Below, one piece after another: positions 37,501 through 50,200 of a stretch of 64,000 nucleotides of DNA. Below the pieces are notes generated by a model. The model had not been told where the DNA came from. It worked only from the letters and a program-made list of their open reading frames with translations, and did no database searches. Source of the DNA: Klebsormidium nitens. Its lineage: Eukaryota > Streptophyta > Klebsormidiophyceae > Klebsormidiales > Klebsormidiaceae. The stretch spans positions 186,001 through 250,000 of the forward strand of contig DF236966.1 in NCBI GenBank assembly GCA_000708835.1. The letters run 5' to 3'. Within the stretch, counting starts at the first letter, position 1. Each line of letters opens with the position of its first letter. Both the position numbers and the translations under genes were made by a program.

Positions 37501-38383
37501 ATGGGCGGGGAGGGAGGTATGCTTTTGGCGCCTTCTTTTCTCCAATTCATGTTGAGGGCTCCCGGTTGCTGCCGTTCTGCCCCGTCGTTATCTTGTTCAG
37601 TCCCGCTTTCATCTCCTGTTCAATGCCGTTGCTTTTTATTCGTCGTCCCACGCATTGTGGATATAACTTTTGGAAGCCGCCCATCGCTGTATCTAAGACT
37701 TTGAAGTTGTAAAACCAAGCTCTTTCTTAAAACGATGATATCGCAGCTTATCGTGGGCTCGGGTTTTACACGGGAGCCTTACCCTTGTCAGCGGCCAAAA
37801 AGTCTGTTCTCCTGGACGAAGATACGTCAAGCTGGGGGAATCTCGAGTGCCAACTGCTATCTCACGAAAAGCAGAGTCCCTCGATTGCCTCCGTGCTTGC
37901 ATCGGTTGCATTTGAATGAGTCCCTTGTCTCCTTCTCTTGTCTCCGTCTGCACGAATTGGGTGTCACCAGGATGGCCCTCGGTCCAATGTTTTGGAGCCC
38001 GCTTGACCAGGTGGCCATGAAATTTGATTCTAACCAGGTAAGATTCAATTGATGCGGTACTGTTCCCGAGTTGTAATGCCAATATGTCGCGCTCAAGAAA
38101 CAAGACAGCAAAAGGAGCAGCGAACTGACACTATCGTCTCCAAGCAGATGTGGCCGCTTCGTCCGCTGACCCTGCAAGCTCTGCCTCCGACACGGCTCCG
38201 CCCGCGCCCGATGACGCCAGCGAATGGTTGTCCCGGGACGCGCCGCCCGAGGGAATCTTTGCGGAAGAATCTGCTGACGATAGCTGGGATGACGTCCCGG
38301 ATGACGTCAACGAGGGTGCCGGTTGGGGGGGCAGCGACGACGGCGGAGGCAGTTGGTTTGACGTGTTCGGTGACGGGGATTAG
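31584..38383 (+). CDS. Phospholipid scramblase family protein (AIM25-like)
   Basis: Model: join(31584..31721, 32210..32635, 32966..33052, 33346..33387, 33687..33731, 34000..34065, 34543..34664, 35232..35352, 36026..36154, 36755..36858, 37299..37516, 38148..38383), 577 residues, with all 11 junction phases consistent. The N-terminus MALRFLLSGGRLKLPKDSL suggests mitochondrial import, like yeast AIM25. Residues about 47-188 are a Ser/Pro-rich, probably disordered insert. The scramblase domain follows: KYTIVDPYQPDTPVGFVVEE, LLRSRRPFTASVLD, IKRPIFFLNSTI, HRRWHLWKRNYDSYVG, FWWWTFEVKGEN, IDRNWRGFGFE, DAGQYCVRFG and SERAVILALAVSLDNDYFSR. The C-terminus is a long Gly/Ala stretch, then an acidic Asp/Trp/Gly tail (DDSWDDVPDD). 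It is proposed to move phospholipids between membrane leaflets; direct activity of this subfamily is uncertain. Confidence 0.9.
35947..35985. repeat. 15-bp tandem repeat in scramblase intron
   Basis: The unit tcctcaagtagtagc is present 2.6 times with a c/t change at the end of the second unit. It is entirely intronic, just before the exon at 36026. Confidence 0.9.
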
Positions 38384-39664
38384 GACGTTTTGTGACGATC
38401 GCCGCCTCTCTCATCTATCTCGCAGTCTTCGGGTCCCATCTAATTGTATAATGAAATTATTAGCCGGATCTGCGCAATAAACACTCTCGCCAAAGGCTCG
38501 GGTCACCATATGCAAAGAGCACCGGTTATCTAACAACGGTTTGGAAAATAAGAGGCGCCTGCGGGGATTCTTGGATTGTCAATTTAAAGGCGCTGATTTC
38601 CGCTTTACAGGCCTGCGATTGTGCCGATGTCGATTGTTTCTTAACATCGACCAAAACCAATGATGCGCACAGATCGATCATGCTAGCAACTTGTGCAGGG
38701 TCGACCCATTGGGGTGTGCAGGGTCGAACCATCGGGGCAAACCATTGGTCTCCTCATCATTATAACTTGCTTGATATTAAGCTCTTACGCATTTTCAAAG
38801 GTTGGCGGCCCGCTTAGGTTTGAGTCGCAAGAGCAGTGATCGAGAACTTGTGCAATCAATGTTCGCGATAGTCATTGGATACTGCGGTTTCGGTTTGCAA
38901 GCTTAGAAAGATGTATACGGCGCCCCAACTGGTGTAATTATCTTTGATCACGTGCCGCCAGCACCATCATTGGCCACTGCACGGGCCCGCAACTGGCATA
39001 TTGCTGTCCGATCACGTTGTTGTGCATGGCGGCCGCGAAAGACATAAATCGTGCCGTGAAACAATGCTTAGCACGTATTGGTGTGCACATGCGCGCACCG
39101 TCTTTGACTTTGGGTTGATATGCATTCACCTAGCTGTACGCAATTTAATAAGGCCTGGCCACACTGAGAGTGAAATCATCCTACAGAATGATCGATGCAC
39201 TATTGTGTGCATTGTGCATGCCATCCTGACGTGATTGCGATATTTTCCGGCCACATGCATGAGTGTGATCCAATTGACCACCCCCTGATCTTGCGAGCTT
39301 GGATATTCATGACCGTCCACCGATTGAAGGGCCGCGCGGCTGTGCTGGGTCTTCAGCCTTGTTTTGCCCCTTCGTCAAGTCCCCCGAGTTTGTTCATTCA
39401 ATAATTCCAAGCTCCTAACGAGCTGACCAATGACCCCGCTCAGGTGATCCATGGTTCACCAAGGCCTCGCTGTTTTGCATTCTGGGCCTCAGGCGTCCTA
39501 GCCCTAAGCTTTCTTGAACGAACTTGAAACCGAAACCATTTTTGCGAGGTGAACTGGTTCACGAGCACAAGGCCCCGCTATTCCGCCCTCTTCGCCTCAA
39601 GGCTGCGCAATCTTTTCTGAACGGTCCATCAAAAGCAACAGCAAAATCTGCGCGCGCGCAGAAT
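38384..39664. other. Intergenic region between scramblase and LEA-like gene A
   Basis: No supported gene across about 1.3 kb. It contains a 23-bp direct repeat at 38692-38737. Several short minus- and plus-strand open frames lack any protein signature. Confidence 0.4.
38692..38737. repeat. 23-bp direct tandem repeat, two copies
   Basis: The unit tgtgcagggtcgacccattg plus ggg occurs at 38692-38714 and again at 38715-38737 with two base changes. Confidence 0.9.
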
Positions 39665-42169
39665 ATGGCGGAGCAGAAGGAAGGGGGTCTAAAGCTGCTG
39701 CCGGGGCTGCTGTCTGAGCTGCTGCCGGCTCAGATAGCACCGGGACTGAAAGAGCATTCAAATCACGAACAGCAGCAGAAAGAAGCAGAGGAGAGGGGCG
39801 GTTCTGATGAAAGAAGCTGGGATGAGCAGCGCTGGCGAGAGAAGCAGCAAGCGCAAGACGAGCAGCAAGAAGGGGTTCAAAGACAGAAGGTGAGACTGCA
39901 ACAGAACAAACTCGTGGTCGGTGGATTATGGAGTTCCCATGAGTCTTTAAATCTATCGGGTGCATGGAGTTTTTGGAAAGAGAATTTGGACATCGAGGAG
40001 AAAATGCTGTAAGAAGAGGGTTCTCACACTTGGCAAGAAGCCTGAGGGAGGCACTAGACTCAAATGTGATTGCTGGCCTGCTATGATCCTTTCCAAGAGG
40101 AGTTATGTCAAGAGAACATAGAAATGTATGAAGACATCTACCTTGATTGCATGGCATCGCAATGCAGGTTGTCTGTCTATCTTTTCTTTAACAAAGTCTT
40201 CAAGAACTGCGTCACATGAGGGCTGTTCCTGAAGCGTTGGAAGAAGGATACGGCAGTTTTTTTTGCTACTTCACTTGAAAGAACTCTGCTGTTCTTCTAA
40301 GTTGAAAGTGATGCGAAACCTCGTGTCCATTTGCATTTTCAACAGGCTGACGAGACAAGAGCAACGAATTCCTCGCACGCGACAAGCATGGGGGAAGAAA
40401 GCGAGGGCCGCTTCGGTCAGCTGCTGCCCGAGAAGACTGAAGCAGAGGCGATGCTAGAGGGGACCGATGAGCTGATCGAGAATCAGCAAGAGCATGCGCG
40501 AGAGGAAGAGCAATCACAGACCGAGGAGCAGCAGTTACAGGAGTTTCTCAGACAAATGGTACGACTATTTTCCCACAGACTATTTTCCCACAGACTTCGT
40601 GGTTTCCTTTTAGATTGTACTTTATCGAGGGACTATCTGGTAAGTAGGTTGTCTTGTAATGCGAATGGATAAGTCATGTATCTAAACGGAATGCTATTCT
40701 GGTCCAGCACTTGAGGAAGGAGATTATTACACGTTGATTTGATTGGATTGCGTCTGTTTTCAGAACTGTACAGAACCCCGATTGAGAAGATTTGAGCCAA
40801 TGCGTTTTAGTGGTGACTTCTGCTCCTTCACCAGCTTGGAGGCAATAGAACCATCACAACCAACCCATTTTGCAGGACACCAGAAGTGAGTCTCAGACCC
40901 ATCGGTTAGTCGAAGATGACATTCAAGGGGACATGCAGTGCACCGAGTGCCGGAGCGAAATCCGGGGAGAGAAAATGGTGAGTGCACACAAAAATTATTC
41001 CTTTCAGGGGATCGCGCCCAATTGAAGGTTGCGTTGAGCTGCAAAGCAATTCAACCACCGCTTGGCTTGGTCATTCTTCCAGCAACACAGCAATCCGGAT
41101 CTGTCGGTTGACGGCTAATCCGGCTTCCGCTGCTGCAGAAGCCGTCCGTTGGCCGGCGGGCGGAACTGCCGGTGGACGAGAGGGCGACTGCAACCATCCA
41201 CGTGGCACTACGCAACGCAAAGTGCGCGTTTACGTGCGCGGAGAAGACGCTGGCCGACCTGCAAGATCTCACGTACATGTACGCCCAGAAAGTAAGTGAC
41301 TTCTCAACCGTACTTCGTTCCTTACTGACCAAAGTTCGTGGAATTTAGTCGGGCACTCTCACAACAGCTTTGATATTGGTACGCAACAGGCTTGCATTTC
41401 TAGTCAAAGGACCCGTACTGTCAGGAGAATCTGTCGAGAAGTCTAGAGAGCACTGCTCTTTATCCAGGCGAAGGCTAGCGGTGGATCGTTTTCTTGGTTC
41501 TGTTAATTAAGTGATTGCTTTTTTTCCTGCAACATTCGTATAATAAGCTTGATTCTCATTTGCTTAATGCCAGCATACAGGACGCTCGACAAATACTGAA
41601 GAGCCATCTTTGCTTCCGACCCCAATGCTTATCGACGGGCCCCTCAGAGCCCCAAAGAGAGCGCTTCACGCGCCTTGCCTCGCTAGAAAGATTAGATGGA
41701 AATTTCATCCGTCTCTCTTGCCCGCTCAAATCGATTTACTCTGACATCCCCCGTCATTCCTTCGCTTTTTGGTCCGTTCGCCTCCAAATTGACACCTGCT
41801 TTTCCGCAGGCCGGGACCTCCCCTCAAGCTTTGGGCTTCGAAGAAGACCTCCTGCTTCCGCCGTTCAAAACCCTCATGCCCTCCAAACCCCTCGGCGCGG
41901 TGGGCGGCCGCGGGCTCTATGGCCTGGTGACAAATCTCGTAAGCCTGCCGGCGAAAGCGGCCGTCGCGGCCGCGTGCGCGGTCGTTGCCGCGAACGAATA
42001 CACGTACGAAGTCTCCGTGGACTTTATGGAGGCGGCTGCGCGCGCGGGGGGCGCGGTTCTCAGCGCGGCCGCGGGGCTAGGGGCCGCTGCCGCGGGGCGT
42101 GCGGCAATGGAAGGCGCGAAACCAACGGCGAAAAGCGTGATGAACGGGCCGCAGAAAATGGGCTACTAG
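39665..42169 (+). CDS. LEA-like protein A (hypothetical, alanine- and glutamate-rich)
   Basis: Model: join(39665..39889, 40346..40558, 41139..41291, 41810..42169), 316 residues. All introns are phase 0, which supports the model. The first two exons are Gln/Glu/Lys-rich and very hydrophilic (KEAEERGGSDERSWDEQR). The third encodes a heptad-like helix ending LQDLTYMYAQK. The fourth starts AGTSPQALGFEEDLLLPP and continues as Ala/Gly-rich amphipathic sequence (SLPAKAAVAAACAVV). Its exons align one-to-one with those of the next gene (QEFLRQM with AEFIRHM, YAQK with YAQK, SPQALGF with SPQDLGF), so the two are tandem paralogues. Composition recalls group 3 LEA or other stress-linked disordered proteins; no named family is certain. 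This copy lacks the downstream 11-mer-like repeat exons found in B. Confidence 0.6.
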
Positions 42170-44272
42170 GGCCGGGACCGGCGACTGGGCGGTAAGCGTT
42201 GAAGCGGACCTGGGTTTGACGTTTTCGAACCTCATTAGAGATTCCTCTAGTTCGATCAGAATTATCCTGCTTTGTCTGGTAGATTCGCTCGCATTCCCTC
42301 TCCGGCCTCGGACAGTGAGGATTGGCTGAGGTACCCGAATCGGTATCACAGATCGGGACGGGGAATTGGTTCAACCATCTATCGAGAGCAACTTCCTGTC
42401 GAATGATTGTGACAAGTTATTTCTAAAATTTAATGGTTGCTTGTCTTACTCCAGCATCAGAATGGAACGTTTGTTTTGAAGTTTGTCGCCAAAGATGGAA
42501 GTCGGCTCATCAGTCACATGCCAAACAGCCTCGGCGATCAGTTTCTAGATTACTGCTGCCCATATGGAGATTACGTTTTCGAAACAAGACGTGCTTATGA
42601 TTGTGATCGACTGTGTGGCATTCTGTGAATGTAGCTGACATTCACCTTCTTGTTTCTTTTCCAGGAGCGACTCTTTCCCGGTTGGCTACATTCACCAGTA
42701 AAGCAAACATAAAATCCTCCAAAAGCAGAGATCCACTGGTTCTGAAAAGTCTTGGAGATGTCAAGCCACAGGGAGAGATTGTTGTCACAAGTGCCAAGGA
42801 GATTCCATCTCGTCAATCAAGGGAAGAGACGTAGATGAAGGATGGATAGCTGGAAATCGAGATACTCGTTCCCGCTTAAGTAGCGTACAACAGGTGTACT
42901 TGCTCTCAGTGTGATGTAATGAAAGCTTGGATTAAAAAGAATAATTGACGACAATTAATCTGGTTGTCAACTACAGCTTTTCATGAACATCTTGGCTTTG
43001 ATGCACGGGTGTACTTGGATAAGCGGAGCGGAAGTGGATTCAATGCGTCTTTTCAATCTTCGAATAAAGTAGATTGGCTCTGCGATGAGGCCGTTTTAGA
43101 GACAGTATGAACAACGTGGTCTGCCATTTGAGCAGATTGAAAGTCGTACTGGTTCTTTTGGATTTAGACGTGTCCCTAAAGGCGGCGATGTCCCTAAAGG
43201 CGCGGCCCCTGTAAACCGTCAGATCTGCGAATTAAATTGCTCGTCTGAATGCCGCTTATTATTGAGAGGAACGCTCCAAATAATTGCGAGCTTCGCGATC
43301 CGGTCGATTGGAACGTGCACGGAATAAATGAAGAACCGGAACTATAGGACCTATGGCCAGCGATGAATAGGATCGTCCAAGTTTCGAATACGCTATCTTT
43401 TATGATAACATCCTGCCACGTCAACACACAAATGCCCATGCCACTCCGTGGCCCCGATGGCCCCGACAGCCGTTCTCGACAAGAAAGCGCAGTCATCTGC
43501 TGTCTTAAGCTGGCATCAAACTTCCAACAGCCATACCATCATAATGTCTCATGTAATTTCGCTACTTACGCCGCTGATGATTGCAGTTAGTTTGTGCGCA
43601 ACGATAGCTCAGTAGTCCTTCGGTACAGACGTGCCCCACGTATTAAACTAAAGGTTGAAACTGTGTCCTGGTCGTTCTGCCCCGCAGTAGGCCAGAGTCT
43701 TTGCTTGTCCTGTTTGTTGCTGAACCTTTTCCGAGTGCGCGCATGCATACGCGTGTTTCGGAAATCTCCGCCGTTTTGCTTAGGCCGACACGAACTACAC
43801 AATTGATTCCGACACATCGCAGACTAGCAAAAGAGAGTATTGATCAGTCTGTGGTTCAAGCAGCATGCAATGTGACTTGGCATTGCGTTGCTCTGCATCA
43901 CTCACGAGACCTGTTGAGTTTTCGGTCCACGTGGAACTTCGATCGTGAAAGTTATCGGAAAGGTCTCACTTCGAACGATACCTCGTGCCAGGCTTGATCA
44001 AGGAATCACGCCAGCAATGCAGAAGAAGCGAGTTGTCTGCATAGGTAATTGGAAAGTATGACGTCAGCATCTGTTCATCCTCCGATGCGCTTTAGTCAAC
44101 TTGGAAACCAGAACTGAACAAGTCAATCGGCGTTGCGCAGCTGCCAAAAGACACGCGCCTCTGAAACCTTCATCTTTCTCTGATCACACTATAAGGCCCT
44201 CGCACCTCTCCCCATGCAAACAGTTCTTCTATCCAGCACAAGGCGCCGCGCGCGCTTGTTCTGAGAGCCCGC
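42170..44272. other. Spacer between the tandem LEA-like genes
   Basis: About 2.1 kb with no supported gene. A plus-strand open stretch at 42665-42834 preceded by an AG could be a stray exon, but nothing joins it. A short duplication, gtccctaaaggcg, occurs at 43173 and 43191. Confidence 0.35.
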
Positions 44273-47200
44273 ATGGCTGCATGCGCGCGTGAGGGCGGCT
44301 GGGAACAGCAGCAGAAAGGTCAGGGCGACGAAGGAGACCTGGACTTCGTCGCACAGGAAGAGGAGGTGTGGGAACAGGAGGGGGGAAAGCCCAGGGAGGA
44401 CAACGGAACGATAGCGGAAGAGCAGCAGAGACTGGTGGAGCAGCAACTGGCGGAGTTTATCAGACACATGGTGAGATTATAGCAAAGTGGAGAAGAATCA
44501 AGGCGTCAATCTGCATATTTAAAAGTGTTTCAGTTTAACTTTGTGCAGGTTTGTCTAATCCTGAGAGTACCATTTTGAAGGCCACTTGAGTCCAATTTCC
44601 AGGTCCGGGGGCAGAGGGGTCCGGAGTTTTGCATGAATAAGCCTTGACTTTGACCATAATTTTGGCCGTCCCTCTCTGATGTCCTCGGCTTTGAATTCAT
44701 TCCAGAATTCTCGAAATCATTAGATGCAGCTTTCGGAAATTGAACGAAGAAGCAAATGCCCTCAGCAGACCTCCAGCTTCGTTGAGGAGACCGTAGCATT
44801 GCATCTATTTTGCTTTCACAATCAGAAGTTGTCTGCTTCTCGCATCGTGGCTGCGGATAAAAGCGATGTCAATATCTCAATCTAGCACTTGCCAAGCGAC
44901 GTTCGAAGCTGGTTGTAATTAAAGGCTATCTTCTTCATGAGCTATGAAAGAAAGAGTGCTTATTCGTATCAGCAACTTTTTGGACCTGTTTTGAACTGGA
45001 AATTTGTGTTTTTCCCAGTCGTGCATGAGAACATGTCGTATGAGGCAGTCAACCAGTATCGGTACTTTTCAAGACCCTTTGATACAATGCGAGATGCTCA
45101 AACCTCTAGGCGTCTGCTTGAGCTCGCAGTTGGGATCATCAAGCCACCCATTTTCATCTATTTCATTTCATTCAACCTCTGTTGTGGCGTCTGATAATCC
45201 TTTAACGCAGACACATGGGCTTACTTAAGAAGCGCATTCCCTGATCCAAAGAGGAGCCACGGTAATTTCCAAATTTCAGGTCACTTTGTACAGCATACGT
45301 CAGAAGAAGTTTTCACCGTCAAGCGACCTGCTAGGAGGCTGGTCGAGGGCCCTTCTACGAAAACGTGGTCGCAGCCGGGTTAGTTGCCCTCTAATCTTGG
45401 TAGAAGAGCTAACCATCTTTATGTCTCCCAAGCTCTAATGCCAGTCTCTAAGCGGGTGCAGGATCCGAACGCGGCAAAAGACTTCCCCTGCAAAGAGGCG
45501 ACCAAGGATGTTCAAGGCGCCGAAGTAGCGGGCCAGCGAAAGGGAAGGAAACAGGTGCGAAAAAAGATGGGAGTGCAACTTTTGATAAGACTGTCCTTGA
45601 AAGCTTCGTTGAGATCTCCTAGTCTTTAGTGGGCTGAACGAGTGCATATTTCGTGTTCGCACACCGTAGTGAAACTTGGGGGGTAGTCACACATCTGCTC
45701 GCGCACTACTGAGATAGAAACAGCCTCTAACCATCCGATAAGGCATCGGTGGGCAGCGTTGAGCAGATTCTTAGAGACGGTTTCCAAGGTTCCACGTGAT
45801 CAAGATTAGAACCATTTGTTCCTCCTTAACCCTATCGTCGTTTATTCGAACCTCGAAAAGAAAACAGTTACATCAATTATGCAATTCTTGCTAGTATGGA
45901 TTACTGGAGGCTTGTCATCGTACTTAAAAAGGCAGGAAGCGTTCGCAGGCGGCGAGGAAGCCGTCGTCGACGTTCAGCTAAACGTAAAAAGGGCTGAAAG
46001 CTGACATCAGCCCGCAATTTTCCACTTTCGAAAGGAGACAGATCGTGAGGTGCCCCGGCGTGGCATCCAGAAACAAAACGATAAAATCTTGCTATATCTC
46101 ATCCGTCTAATGAAAGGGTTGTCCGAAATGCAGGCGACGTCCGCGGGCGGCGAGGAAGTGATCATCGACGTTCCGGTCGACAAGAAGACGGCGGAAAAGC
46201 TGCAGCTGGCGCTCCGCCTGGCGGCGGACGTGCACGAGAGAGCGGAAAAGGAGCTGGAGGAGCTGCAGATCCTGGCGCGCGAGTACGCCCAGAAAGTGGG
46301 TTATCTTTTGGAATTCGGAGCGTTGTAGGTTCGGCTCTTCTTGATGAGGGTCAAGATAGAGGTTTGTAGAGATGTGCAATCTGACGAACACAAAGTTCAA
46401 GAGAGATGAGAACTGGAGCTGGACCTTCGAGCTCGTCCGAAAAGAGATTTGAGATCTGGTCTTGCGTTGTGGTGTAGATTCGGATTTCCGCACAATCCGT
46501 TTGGGCTTTTGCTCATGGGAGCCAGAATGGTTGCGCACCACGCTGCCCAAGTTTTGGGTTCATTTCGAGGTTGGTTCTGCTCATCAAACCGGTTACATGA
46601 GAAGTTTGGAATGAAATATTGCATAAGTCGCCCGCAATTAAGAATATGGAGTTAAAATGGGCTGCATATTTTGGCCCACGAAAACGCCCAGGAAGTGAGT
46701 ACCTTTGGGTGCGAATGGGGCTTGCAAAATGTGTTCTGAAATTTAGCTATGGAAGGTAATGTGGCTGCTTGCCGTCTTTTGTTTGTCTGGACCGTTGCCT
46801 GTCCACAGAGAACAAGAGGTCGTTGACGTGTGCTTCTTTCGCTCTTCAGAGATGCTTTTACCGAATTCTGATCCGACCATATTCCTTACGACGTGATTCA
46901 TTGCATCTCGACCGGCGGATTGTCCGCACTTTTTGTATCCCTGAGCAACTCGATGTAACAAGCTTCCAAACACCAAACCTCGTAACCTTTGAATTTGGCA
47001 TTTTGCCGAATTCACCAATAACCCGCCCTCTCCTCAGGCCGGTGCGTCACCTCAAGACCTGGGTTTCGATAAAGAGCTCTTGAAGCCGCCCTGCGAAGCC
47101 CCCGAGACCGCCGAGACTTACGAAACCCCCGCAGTCTCCGAGGTTCTCGAAGCCCCCCGCGCGCTCGCGGCCGCGGTCACGCCCGCGCCCGCGCGCGGGC

Positions 47201-50200
47201 TGGTGACGTCAGTGGTAATGCTGCCTGTCACCGTGGTGGAGGCGGCCGCGAACGCGGCCGCGAGCGCCGTCGAGGGCACGTTCGAGGTGACGATGGACGT
47301 CGCGGAGGCGGCCGCGAACGTGACCGCGGCCGCGGTGGACGCGGCCGAGAGCACGCTCGAGGCGGCCGTGCGCGCGGTGAAGGAGGGCGTGCGCGAGGTG
47401 GCGGACGTCGCGAAGAGCCTGGTGGGGGGCGCGACGGAGAAAGTCGAAGTCGCGGCCGCAAAAGTGAAGGGTGAGCGGAAGGGTTTGAAAATTTGAGATT
47501 CGAGGGTTTGGGTTTCGAGGGTGTGAGGTCGGGGCGGTGGGGGAAAGCTGTGATCGATTCGAAAGCTTATGAGGATCTTGATTGTAATCGTCCGGGTTTC
47601 AAGGATCAGCAGGGGACGCCTAAATCGCCCGCGCGGATTTCGACGGTCAACTTACTTCGATTCTCAAAAAGGATAGGTGACCCTAAAATCATAAATGATT
47701 CAAAAAGCATAATGCGAAAGACTTTCTTCCATCGCGTACCTGTGCAGTCAGAGACCATTGATCTTCAGTTATCGCCCTTCAGCATTCGGGCGATTCTCTC
47801 GGGCGCGTGGCGACCTCTGTCGGTATACTTGGAGAATGCACTTCGCCCGCCAGTTTCTTTGGCCATTGAAGATTCTATTGGATGATCGAACGCATTTCCT
47901 TTTCTTCGGGTGACAGAAACGGCGGTCGAAGCCCCCAAGCGTGCGGTCCAAACTGTGAAGGGTGGAGCGGAATACGTCGCGGGAACCGTGAAGGAAGGAG
48001 CGGAACGCGTGACGGAGACCGCGAAGGGCACGGCGGCCGTGGCTGAAAAGAAAGCGGAGGAGGTGGTGGAAACGGGCAAGGGCTTAGTCGGTAAGGAAAA
48101 AATCGCTCTGGTATGAGACTAAGGGACGGTGCGGTTTGAAATTAGGTTTTCCAGAATCTTGGCCGATCGCTTAGATTGAGCGCTATTGTTAAGCTTGTGA
48201 CTTCCAAGGCCGAAGCTAATCAAACATTAAGGTTCACCAAGAGATGGCATGATGTGTTTTTGCGGCGATTACAATGAATTGGGTCGTGCATGCGTTGAAA
48301 ACGTTTTCGGTAGGGCGTTGCATTTCGTGCTCGCACAACCACTTCTGACAAAGCGGCTGGAAACCACCACATGAGGAACGCCGAACAAGTGCATAAGTAT
48401 CTGGCCTGCCGAGATTCGGAAAATACGAGGAAAGATGCAGGAGGATATTGGTCCTTTTTAGAGAAAATGCTCAGGTCTGAAGAATGTTTCTGAACTCTCT
48501 CACATCAATCTTTCAGCGTCGAAGGACCCCAGACCAAGTATAGGAATGTATTCTACGAGGACTTCGTGCAGAATTCTCAGAGCGACTGAAGCACATGCTG
48601 TGAAGCTAAGACGAGAACGAACGGCTGTATCGAGTTGTCGCCACGCTGCGTGGAAACCCTATTCAGAGAGTCAATCCTTCCAAAGACTCCGTTCCTTCCA
48701 AAGAGTCCGTTTCGGAACATTTCGAAGACCGTCATGGGACATCAAACGGACTAATTCCTCAAAGAAACGTCAAATGCACCCAAATAGTACAGAGTGGAAC
48801 GGTGAACAGAGAAAGCCCCAGCTTAGTGTGAAATCTTCAACGCTACATGTCGCTCTGCAGGCAAAGCCGAAGAGATGGTCGAGGAGACGGTCAAGGAAGT
48901 GACCCACGTGACGCGGCGCGCGGTTGAAACCGTCGGTTAGGTTCAGGAGCTTCCAAAATTGAGAGTTTTGAAGATTTTAGATTTGAATGGTCGACTAAAG
49001 AGAGTTCGGCCTATCTTGGAGGGATCATGTGATCCTACAATGTCTGCTCTGCTCACCTTCTCTGATTCTTATCGCTGATCTCTCAACATGGTTCTGCAAC
49101 TTCATTTGCTCTGAAATTATCTGCTCTGCACTGGTTACTCTTGACTCGCCCTTCATCTTCACCCAGGTCAGGGTGGCAATCATATTCATTCCGTTCCGCT
49201 CACATTCCGTTTTGCAACGCAGAGGAAACGGCGGTCCGTCCCGCGGTCGAAGCGGTATCCGAGACGGCAACCAAAGCGTACGAAACTGCAAAGGGGGCGG
49301 CCGAAAGCGTAACCGGTGAGGAGCGTTTGACTCGTCAGGAAATCTGATTCAGTTGAGTGTCATCCTAAAGTCTGCTTGTCCAGGATTGTGATAGGATGGC
49401 GTTTAGGGACCCCCCGTTCAACGAAGCCGTTCTAGCAGGAAATGCATAGAAAGTATTCGGCGTAGAATTCGCGCAGAAGAAGTCCAGACTATCCAAAACA
49501 CCCGCTTCTGCGCTTTCTTTCGAAGAAGTCTTCATGGGGAAAAAAAGGGGGGTTTGAATTCTTCTCATAACAATGCCGCTACCAAATCTTATGCTGACGT
49601 TTCGTGACGCAGAGACCGTCACCGAGCCCGGGAAGGAGGCCGCGGGCCTGGCAGAGGAGGCCGCGAGGACCGTCAAGGAGGTGGGCGAGAACCTTTACGA
49701 AGATACCAAGGAGGCGACCGAGATCACCATGGGTGAGTTGGAAAGCGCGGACGCGCGCGCCCACAACGTCTATCAATGTTACTGGGTGAAGATTCAAAAA
49801 GGGTCTTTAGATAAGGGGTAGGAAAATGACGCGCGCGCACGCGCGCTGGAAGCTTTTGGACGACAGAGTAAACAGGGAGCGCAAGTCCGAGGCGAGCGAC
49901 TGTGCTCTTGAGTCAGGAACGGTAAACATGAACCGGCTCTCTTGTAAGAAGCTAGATAGATTTCGTTCAAACCCTCGACAGGAGCTTCAGATGTACGTCA
50001 AAGCTTGGTGCCATTCTGAGCAACACATGATCAAAAGCACGAGTTGGAGTCAATCGTGCTGTCTGAGGCCTGAATCCATGCTCTGTCCTTTGGCGGTGGA
50101 AAATGACGTTCGTAAAACTGCATTGGAAGGTTGACTTCATCGCGAAGATGCAAAACTGGATGCCTTGTTTTGCAGAGGCGGTCAAGCATACTGTCGAGGA

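Noticed and set aside
40876-40978. Candidate extra exon in LEA-like A between 40558 and 41139
   Set aside because: It has AG and GT borders and is open, but its length (103 nt) breaks the phase-0 pattern and would put the well-conserved next exon out of frame.
47118-47461. Minus-strand Arg/Pro- and Ala/Ser-rich open frames
   Set aside because: They are antisense shadows of the GC-rich LEA-like B exon.
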